Source: an uncultured Prevotella sp. (GTDB taxonomy: Bacteria; Bacteroidota; Bacteroidia; Bacteroidales; Bacteroidaceae). Taken from it: a stretch of 12,328 bases of DNA. The notes under the pieces were generated by a model. It was not told the origin of the DNA. It saw only the letters and a list, made by a program, of their open reading frames with translations, and made no database searches. The DNA is taken from the NCBI GenBank assembly GCA_946625715.1, contig CAMOTK010000034.1, positions 1-12,328 of the forward strand. The letters run 5' to 3'. How positions within the stretch are numbered: position 1 is the stretch's first letter; each line of letters starts with the position of its first letter. The translations under genes were made by a program, and so were the position numbers. Of this stretch, positions 1 through 5,256 are shown in pieces.

Positions 1-159
1 GCCGACGGCCGGCATCTGGCCATGATGCCCCACCTGGAGCGCGCCATCTTCCCCTGGCAGAACGCCTGGTATCCGCAGGACCGCCGCATGGACGAGGTGA
101 CGCCCTGGATTGAGGCCTTCGTCAACGCACGCAAGTGGATTGAGGGAATTGAGAATTGA
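1..159 (+). CDS. purL: Phosphoribosylformylglycinamidine (FGAM) synthase, C-terminal fragment
   Basis: Only the last 52 residues are in the window, read in frame 1 from base 1 to a TGA at 157-159. The segment contains MMPHLERAIFPWQNAWYP followed by PWIEAFVNARKW. This matches the end of the glutaminase domain of large PurL proteins, where the His and Glu of the 'HxE' pair complete the Cys-His-Glu triad that releases ammonia from glutamine. FGAM synthase performs the ATP- and glutamine-dependent fourth step of de novo purine synthesis in the cytoplasm. The last few residues (EGIEN) and the stop codon are encoded within or next to the heptamer array that follows, so the array has probably replaced or extended the original C-terminus slightly. 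Identification rests on a short but distinctive stretch. The 5' part lies outside the window. Confidence 0.85.
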   Translation, partial: ADGRHLAMMPHLERAIFPWQNAWYPQDRRMDEVTPWIEAFVNARKWIEGIEN

Positions 160-197
160 GAATTGAAAATTGAGAATTGAGAATTGACCATTGATAG
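147..197. repeat. Heptanucleotide tandem array (TTGANNN x7) between purL and the chromate pair
   Basis: Seven consecutive 7-bp units with a TTGA core run from 149 to 197: ttgagaa, ttgagaa, ttgaaaa, ttgagaa, ttgagaa, ttgacca, ttgatag. The array contains the purL stop codon (157-159) and ends two bases before the ATG of the next gene at 200. It therefore supplies the whole purL-to-chromate-gene spacer, including the position where a ribosome-binding site would lie. Because 7 is not a multiple of 3, the TGA in each unit stops all three forward frames within 21 bp. No spacers, terminal inverted repeats or hairpin are visible. Confidence 0.9.
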
Positions 198-199
198 TC

Positions 200-736
200 A
201 TGTACGCTGAACTATTCAAGACGTTCTTCAACATCGGGCTGTTCACGCTGGGCGGCGGCTACGCCATGATACCCCTCATTGAGCAAGAGGTGGTCGAGAA
301 ACACCAGTGGGCTTCCAAGGAAGAGTTGCTCGACCTGATAGCCGTGGCACAGAGCTGCCCGGGCGTGTTTGCAGCCAACATCAGCATCTTCATAGGCTAC
401 AAGCTGAGAGGCGTGCGCGGAGCCATACTCACCTGTATGGGCACGTGCATGCCCTCGTTTCTCATCATCCTGCTCATCGCCATGTTCTTCCACCAGTTTC
501 AGGACAACGCCGTGGTGCAGAGCATCTTCCGCGGCATACGGCCCGCCGTGGTGGCACTGATAGCCGTGCCCACATTCCGACTGGCACAGAGCGCCAAAAT
601 CACATGGGTCAACTGCTGGATACCCATCCTCGGTGCAGTGGCCATCTGGGCCATGGGCGTTTCCCCCATCCTCGTCATCCTGGCAGCAGGCTTCGGCGGC
701 TGGCTCTATGGCACATTTGTGAAACCTACAGAATGA
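200..736 (+). CDS. Chromate transporter family protein (CHR domain), first subunit of a pair
   Basis: This 178-residue integral membrane protein carries one CHR domain (chromate ion transporter family). The N-terminal signature LFTLGGGYAMIPLIEQEVV (about residues 14-32) and the 'AQSCPGVFAANISIFIGY' segment (50-67) match the two conserved family motifs. They are followed by GxxGA (71-74) and several hydrophobic segments (about 74-97, 114-128, 138-170). Full-length ChrA proteins are about 400 residues with two homologous halves; this is a short-chain form that normally works with a second half encoded next door, as here. I chose the ATG at 200; the TTG at 191 would add only MIV and lies in the heptamer array. 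The family exports chromate in characterised members, but the physiological substrate in gut-type anaerobes is not established. It may be cotranscribed with purL, because no promoter box is visible in the 40-bp spacer. Confidence 0.88.
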   Translation: MYAELFKTFFNIGLFTLGGGYAMIPLIEQEVVEKHQWASKEELLDLIAVAQSCPGVFAANISIFIGYKLRGVRGAILTCMGTCMPSFLIILLIAMFFHQFQDNAVVQSIFRGIRPAVVALIAVPTFRLAQSAKITWVNCWIPILGAVAIWAMGVSPILVILAAGFGGWLYGTFVKPTE

Positions 737-743
737 AGTCAGC

Positions 744-1319
744 ATGATATACCTCTATTTGTTTATCACCTTTTTCCAGATAGGCCTCTTCGGCTTCGGC
801 GGCGGCTACGGCATGCTCTCGCTCATTCAGGGCGAGGTGGTGCACCACTGGCACTGGATGACCACGGCCGAGTTCACCGACATCGTGGCCATCTCGCAAA
901 TGACGCCCGGCCCCATCGGCATCAACTCGGCCACCTACTGCGGCTACACCGCCGTGACCAACGCCGGCCACTCTGTAGCCATGGGCATACTCGGTTCGGC
1001 CACGGCCACCTTCGCCCTGGTGCTGCCGTCGCTCATCCTCATGATTCTCATCAGCAAGATGTTCCTGAAATACATGGACACCCCCTTCGTGCAAAGCATC
1101 TTCAACGGTCTGCGCCCCGCTGTGGTGGGCCTGCTGGCCGCCGCCACGCTGCTGCTCTGCACCGAGGAGAACTTCTCGTCGCCGGTGGCCAATCCCTGGC
1201 AGTTCTGGGTGAGCGTGGCCCTGTGTCTGGCCACGGCCTTCGGCACCATGGTGGTAAAAGTAAACCCCGTCAAGATGATTCTCATGACGGGGTTTGCCGG
1301 ATTGCTACTGCTCTATTGA
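744..1319 (+). CDS. Chromate transporter family protein (CHR domain), second subunit of a pair
   Basis: This 191-residue membrane protein is homologous to its upstream neighbour. It has FGFGGGYGMLSLIQGEVV (about residues 16-33) and the canonical SQMTPGPIGINSATYCGY motif (51-68) of the CHR family, then hydrophobic segments at about 74-104, 122-140, 154-171 and 177-191. The ATG at 744 lies 7 bp after the stop of the first CHR gene, indicating one transcript. In paired short-chain CHR proteins the two halves are thought to insert with opposite topologies and form one transporter. The PGP motif here differs from PGV in the partner, so the two are specialised halves rather than a recent duplication. 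The last 58 bases of the coding region contain a strong inverted repeat (1262-1295) that probably serves as the terminator of the convergent GH95 gene. Confidence 0.88.
   Translation: MIYLYLFITFFQIGLFGFGGGYGMLSLIQGEVVHHWHWMTTAEFTDIVAISQMTPGPIGINSATYCGYTAVTNAGHSVAMGILGSATATFALVLPSLILMILISKMFLKYMDTPFVQSIFNGLRPAVVGLLAAATLLLCTEENFSSPVANPWQFWVSVALCLATAFGTMVVKVNPVKMILMTGFAGLLLLY
1262..1295 (-). terminator. Probable intrinsic terminator of the GH95 gene, inside the convergent CHR gene
   Basis: A perfect 11-bp inverted repeat (aaaccccgtca at 1262-1272, tgacggggttt at 1285-1295) encloses a 12-nt loop. Read on the minus strand, it starts 40 nt after the GH95 stop codon, has a GC-rich stem, and is followed by a T-rich run (the TTT ending the stem, then ACTTTT). 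That is the layout of a Rho-independent terminator. Read on the plus strand there is no U-tract and the hairpin lies 24 nt before the CHR stop codon, so it does not look like a conventional terminator in that direction. It also encodes part of the CHR C-terminus (NPVKMILMTGF). Identified by eye only; no folding energy was calculated. Confidence 0.65.
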
Positions 1320-1334
1320 CGCTGACTCTTCTCG

Positions 1335-4300
1335 TCACTTCATCATCATCTTGCGCCCGCCAACGATGACAAGGCCTTTATAAGAACTGTCTACGCGGCG
1401 TCCGTCAAGGGCATAAGCTTGCGTGCTTGTCGGCAAGAGCTGCTCCTCGCTACGAAACGTATAGATAGCAGCGGTGCCTGCGGCATCGATGAGTTCCACT
1501 TCCTGACCGGCAGTGGTGGGAATATCGTAGAGATAGGTAGTAGGCAGCGTGGTGGCAGGTATCTTTGAGGCATCAGCCACAATGGGGTCTGGCATCACGT
1601 AGGGCTGCATCAGGGGATTGCTGTTGGCACCTTCGGCTGCGGTGAGGGCTGTGCCATTAGCCATCTTCAACTGGGTATTGCTGCGCAGACGCAGGTTGCC
1701 ACCGATGGTAGAGCGAATCTTCACCGAAACAATCTTACCGTCCTGCCATTTCATCTCTGTAATCTCGAAACCACCACGTGAGCGCAGACCCTTCACCTCG
1801 CCAGTAGCCCATAAAGCGGGCAAGGCGGGCAGCAGATGTACGAATCCGGCATGGCTCTGCAGCAGCATCTCGGCGATGCCGGCGCAACAACCGAAGTTGC
1901 CGTCAATCTGGAAGGGCGCATGAGCGTCGAACATGTTGGCATACGTGCCGCCGTCGGCATCGTTCATCGTGGCATTGGGATCCATCAGTCGCAACTGGTT
2001 CTTGATGATGTTCAACGCATGGTCACCATCGAGCATACGAGCCCACTGGCACACCTTCCAGCCCATCGACCAGCCGCGGGCTGCATCGCCACGACCTACG
2101 AGCGACTTGTGAACACCCTGATAGACGGTGGGATTGACGTAGGGCGACACCTGGTTGCCAGGATAGGCACCCCAGAGGTGCGACAGGTGGCGGTGTGAGT
2201 TGTTCTCACGGTCCCAGTCTTCTTGCCACTCCTGCACCTGACCATACTTGCCTATCTTATAGGGCGTGAGCCGGGCTTTCAGTTCGTCTAACTGCTGTGC
2301 AAAGTCGGCATCAACTTCCAAAATTCGTGCTGCCTCTGCGGTATTCTTCAGGACATCGTAGACCATCTGGTTGTCCATGGCTACGCCACCAAAGAGTGCG
2401 CAGTTCATCTCCTTACCTTCAGAAGTGGTATATTTCTCCAGTCCGGGATGGTTTTCTGGCGAGTTGGAAGGACATACCACCATGTAGTGTGTATTGGGAT
2501 CCTCTACCAAGAAGTCCTGGAAGAACTGGGCGCAGCCCTTCAGCACGGGGTAGATATCGGCCAGGTACTGCTTGTCGCCCGAGAAAAGGTACTTCTCCCA
2601 CAAATGCGAGCAGAACCAGGCGTTACAAGTTGGCCATACGCCTACGGAGCCGTTGTCGACAGCACCTGTTGTGCGCCAGAGGTCGGTATTATGATGCAGC
2701 GTCCAGCCGCGTGCACCATACATCTTCTCGGCCGTCTCGGCTCCCGTCACGCTGACGTCCTTCACCATCTGCACAAAGGGGTCATGGCACTCTGCGAGAT
2801 TGGCTACCTCGGCGGGCCAATAGTTCATCTCGACGTTGATGTTGGATGTGTATTTCGAATCCCAAGCAGGATACTGGCGGGCATTGGGATTCCAGATGCC
2901 TTGCAAGTTGGCCGGCTGCGTACCAGGCTGTGACGAAGAGATAAGCAGATAGCGGCCGAACTGGAAATAGTTGCTCACGAGGCCGGGATCGTTGCCGCCG
3001 GTAGAACGGAACTCTTTGATGCGCGTTTCTGTATCTTTCTGCTCCTGAGTGCTGTTGCTGCCTAAGTCGAGACTGACCCGATTGAACTGCTCCTGATACT
3101 TGGCAGTATGGTTGGCCAGTGCAGCCTCGTAGCTATCCTGCTTGTTCAGATAGTCATTCAAATAGCCCAAGGCCTTGGCTTCGGCATTGGCACTGATGTC
3201 GTCGTAGTTGACGAAATTGGTAGCCGACGAAATAATGATGGTTGCAGAAGTGGCACCGCTGACCTCAATGGTGGGTGCTTTCGGATTGCCTGCCACCAGT
3301 CCGCCTTCCATCACATTCTGTGTAGCAGTATTGGTCTGCGTACCACCATCGTTAATCACTTTGATGAAGGTGAAGCATTTTAGTTTGTTGTCTACTTTCT
3401 CCGACTGTTCTCTGGCAGGGATAAGAGATGCCTCTATCATACCATCGTCGGTAATCTTATTGATGCCCAACTTGGCCATATTGGTCTTTTGAGGAGCTGC
3501 AAAGCAAACATTAAAATCCAAGCGTCCGGCTTCGGAAGCCTCTAATCGCATAATCGTGACGTTGTCGGCCAGGGAGGTGAACACCGTGCGCGTATAGGTG
3601 ACACCATTGACGAGATAGCTCGTCGTGGCAGTTGCAGTAGACAGGTCAAGCGAACGCACATAGCCCTGGGCATCTTGTGAGCCTTCGGTCTGTCCACGTT
3701 CTTCGTCGTTAAAGCGGTGACCGGGAAATCCTACGAGCAAACAGCCTGCTGCCTGATATTGGGCACCGTGGGAAGCCTGCGACATCCAGTTGGGGATGGC
3801 CAGTTTCTGTGCCGACACATAATCCTTTTTGAAAATATACTGCTGCACCTGCTGAAGCACCGATTTGGCATTGGCATTATAGTTGCGGTTGGGCGACTGT
3901 CCCCAGAACGTATCTTCGTTCAGCTGGAGCGTGTCTTTGGCAACCGAACCACTGACCATGGCGCCCAACCGACCATTGCCCAACGGCAGGGCCTCTTCCC
4001 AGTAGGTAGCAGGACGGTGGTACCACAGACGGTTATGACTATCGAGAATGGGCGACGGCACAGGACGGGTATCGCCGGTGGTAAAGGTGACGGTGATTGC
4101 CTCGGCAAGCACATTTCCGGCCAAGTCTGTCAACGAGTTGGCGGGCAACGTCAGCGTATAAGAAGTCGTCAGTTCCAATTCTCCGAAAGCAAACGACACC
4201 TTATTAATATTAATAACAGGTTCAGCGCTCCGGGTCTGTTGCGTGGTATTGTCTTTGAGCGAGGCTTTGGCACCAGCCACAGCCTGCATGCCCTCATTGA

Positions 4301-5078
4301 ACAGCAAGACAACCTTTCCGGTAGGAAGTACAGCGGCGGCACCATCTGCCGGTGTGACGCTTTGCAGCTTCGGTGCCTGCGTATCCTCAGCAAGAATGTT
4401 GACGTACTTCAGATTATAGTTGCTGTTCTTCGTAGCCGACTGAATAAGCATGCGAACAATGAGTTGCTCTTTGTCGTCGGCCTGCAAATCGTAGTTGGCA
4501 TCAACGTAAGTGTTCCAGTGTGAGCCAGAAGTGTAATCATCGAGAACGGTCCACGACTGACCACCATCGACAGAGTAGACCACACCAAACTTTGTGGCCG
4601 AACTGGAGCCGTCGCCTATAGCAAAGTTCAGTTTAATGTTTCTGAGCGACTTCGTTGGCATCTGCACCTCGAAGTACTGATTGTGCTTGCTCCCGTCGGT
4701 ATAATCGGCTTTTGCCGTAAACTTGTCGATGGAGGCCGTGTTCAGGCGGAGAAAATAGCTTGGTGTAGAACCGCTCGAGGTCACCTGCCACTTGCCGTCG
4801 CTTGTGTGTACGGTCACCGAACACAGCTCGGGCATCAAGGCACACTCGTTTGGAAGGAAATAGGGCTGCAAGTTCTTCCATGCCGTGTTTGCCAACTGAG
4901 ACCATCCCAGCTTATTAGGCGTGTACGTAGCGGTCGTTCCTTTTTTGTCCACATCATAGCCAGTGTCAAATACCCATTTGGCCACGGCTGTCTGCCTGGC
5001 CATCGATACTAATGAACTCAGCATCAGCAACATGGTCAAGGCCAATTTTCTCGTTTTTAAAATCTTTGTCATACGCAT
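1335..5078 (-). CDS. Secreted multidomain GH95 glycosidase (alpha-L-fucosidase or alpha-L-galactosidase)
   Basis: This protein has 1247 residues, against roughly 750-900 for usual GH95 enzymes. Domains in order: signal peptide (1 to about 28); an all-beta region (about 32-232, with VVYSVDGGQSWTVLDD at 166-181) resembling carbohydrate-binding or jelly-roll modules; a Big_5/SbsA-like Ig domain (about 235-335, APKLQSVTPADGAA to TVTFTTGD); the GH95 catalytic region (about 350-1140); and a C-terminal tail (1221-1246, ALDGRRV to KGLVIVGGRK) like sorting-domain ends in Prevotella exported proteins. GH95 landmarks include WEEALPLGNGRLGAM (360-374), NINVEMNYWPAE (746-757; the two Asn align with the water-activating pair of BbAfcA), SPE (Glu875, the expected general acid), HRHLSHL (962-968) and FQIDGNFG (Asp1059). 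Thr744 occupies the position that is His419 in BbAfcA. The enzyme hydrolyses terminal alpha-L-fucose-type residues with inversion. ATG 5078 (M1) and ATG 5072 (M3) are both possible starts. The gene is divergent from the regulator. Confidence 0.93.
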   Translation of the reverse strand: MRMTKILKTRKLALTMLLMLSSLVSMARQTAVAKWVFDTGYDVDKKGTTATYTPNKLGWSQLANTAWKNLQPYFLPNECALMPELCSVTVHTSDGKWQVTSSGSTPSYFLRLNTASIDKFTAKADYTDGSKHNQYFEVQMPTKSLRNIKLNFAIGDGSSSATKFGVVYSVDGGQSWTVLDDYTSGSHWNTYVDANYDLQADDKEQLIVRMLIQSATKNSNYNLKYVNILAEDTQAPKLQSVTPADGAAAVLPTGKVVLLFNEGMQAVAGAKASLKDNTTQQTRSAEPVININKVSFAFGELELTTSYTLTLPANSLTDLAGNVLAEAITVTFTTGDTRPVPSPILDSHNRLWYHRPATYWEEALPLGNGRLGAMVSGSVAKDTLQLNEDTFWGQSPNRNYNANAKSVLQQVQQYIFKKDYVSAQKLAIPNWMSQASHGAQYQAAGCLLVGFPGHRFNDEERGQTEGSQDAQGYVRSLDLSTATATTSYLVNGVTYTRTVFTSLADNVTIMRLEASEAGRLDFNVCFAAPQKTNMAKLGINKITDDGMIEASLIPAREQSEKVDNKLKCFTFIKVINDGGTQTNTATQNVMEGGLVAGNPKAPTIEVSGATSATIIISSATNFVNYDDISANAEAKALGYLNDYLNKQDSYEAALANHTAKYQEQFNRVSLDLGSNSTQEQKDTETRIKEFRSTGGNDPGLVSNYFQFGRYLLISSSQPGTQPANLQGIWNPNARQYPAWDSKYTSNINVEMNYWPAEVANLAECHDPFVQMVKDVSVTGAETAEKMYGARGWTLHHNTDLWRTTGAVDNGSVGVWPTCNAWFCSHLWEKYLFSGDKQYLADIYPVLKGCAQFFQDFLVEDPNTHYMVVCPSNSPENHPGLEKYTTSEGKEMNCALFGGVAMDNQMVYDVLKNTAEAARILEVDADFAQQLDELKARLTPYKIGKYGQVQEWQEDWDRENNSHRHLSHLWGAYPGNQVSPYVNPTVYQGVHKSLVGRGDAARGWSMGWKVCQWARMLDGDHALNIIKNQLRLMDPNATMNDADGGTYANMFDAHAPFQIDGNFGCCAGIAEMLLQSHAGFVHLLPALPALWATGEVKGLRSRGGFEITEMKWQDGKIVSVKIRSTIGGNLRLRSNTQLKMANGTALTAAEGANSNPLMQPYVMPDPIVADASKIPATTLPTTYLYDIPTTAGQEVELIDAAGTAAIYTFRSEEQLLPTSTQAYALDGRRVDSSYKGLVIVGGRKMMMK

Positions 5079-5112
5079 TTTGGGTTTTTAGAATAGTTAT
5101 TTGTTTCGGCTG

Positions 5113-5120
5113 CAAAATTA
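5113..5120 (-). promoter_or_regulatory. Putative -7 promoter box for the GH95 gene
   Basis: On the minus strand the bases read TAATTTTG, an exact match to the Bacteroidota -7 consensus TAnnTTTG, about 34 bp upstream of the GH95 start. A CTTG lies upstream, with its TTG at 5141-5139 and an 18-bp gap, close to the usual spacing of the -33 TTTG element. A start site near 5106 would leave a leader of about 27 nt. The region is AT-rich, so a chance match is possible. Confidence 0.45.
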
Positions 5121-5226
5121 CGCAAAAGCCTCAAAAAACAAGTTCAAATAAGGGCCATGTGAGATAAAAAAGGGCGCAAAATGAAACTTAATGGGGAAAA
5201 AATGCGCAGCGTTGAGGATTTTTTAG

Positions 5227-5234
5227 TATTTTTG
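5227..5234 (+). promoter_or_regulatory. Putative -7 promoter box for the membrane regulator
   Basis: The bases read TATTTTTG, matching the Bacteroidota -7 consensus TAnnTTTG, 22 bp before the ATG at 5257. A start about 7 bp downstream would leave a very short leader of about 15 nt. No good -33 TTTG is seen at the normal distance, so the promoter is probably weak or needs an activator. No Shine-Dalgarno sequence precedes the ATG, which is usual in this phylum. Confidence 0.4.
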
Positions 5235-5256
5235 CCCCAACCAAAGACTTAGAACA

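Larger units (their letters stand above)
5079..5256. promoter_or_regulatory. Divergent promoter region between GH95 and the membrane regulator
   Basis: This 178-bp AT-rich spacer separates the starts of two divergently transcribed genes, so it must hold both promoters. One Bacteroidota-type -7 box (TAnnTTTG) is visible on each strand and is listed separately. The word GCAAAA occurs at 5112-5117, 5122-5127 and 5176-5181; the first two copies are 10 bp apart and overlap the GH95 -7 box, so they could be half-sites for a regulator, though AT-rich chance repeats are an alternative. No small ORF, RNA gene or convincing hairpin was seen. Confidence 0.6.

Noticed and set aside
191..199. TTG at 191 as start of the first CHR gene
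   Set aside because: It would add only three residues that lie in the heptamer array; the ATG at 200 begins exactly at the expected family N-terminus.
3717..4523. 268-codon + strand frame opposite the GH95 gene
   Set aside because: No recognisable motif, signal or start context; the opposite strand has clear GH95 and Ig-like sequence throughout, so this is a shadow frame.
5174..5207. Inverted repeat GCGCA/TGCGC in the divergent promoter region
   Set aside because: Arms are only 5 bp with a 25-bp gap, which is expected by chance and does not form a convincing hairpin or operator.
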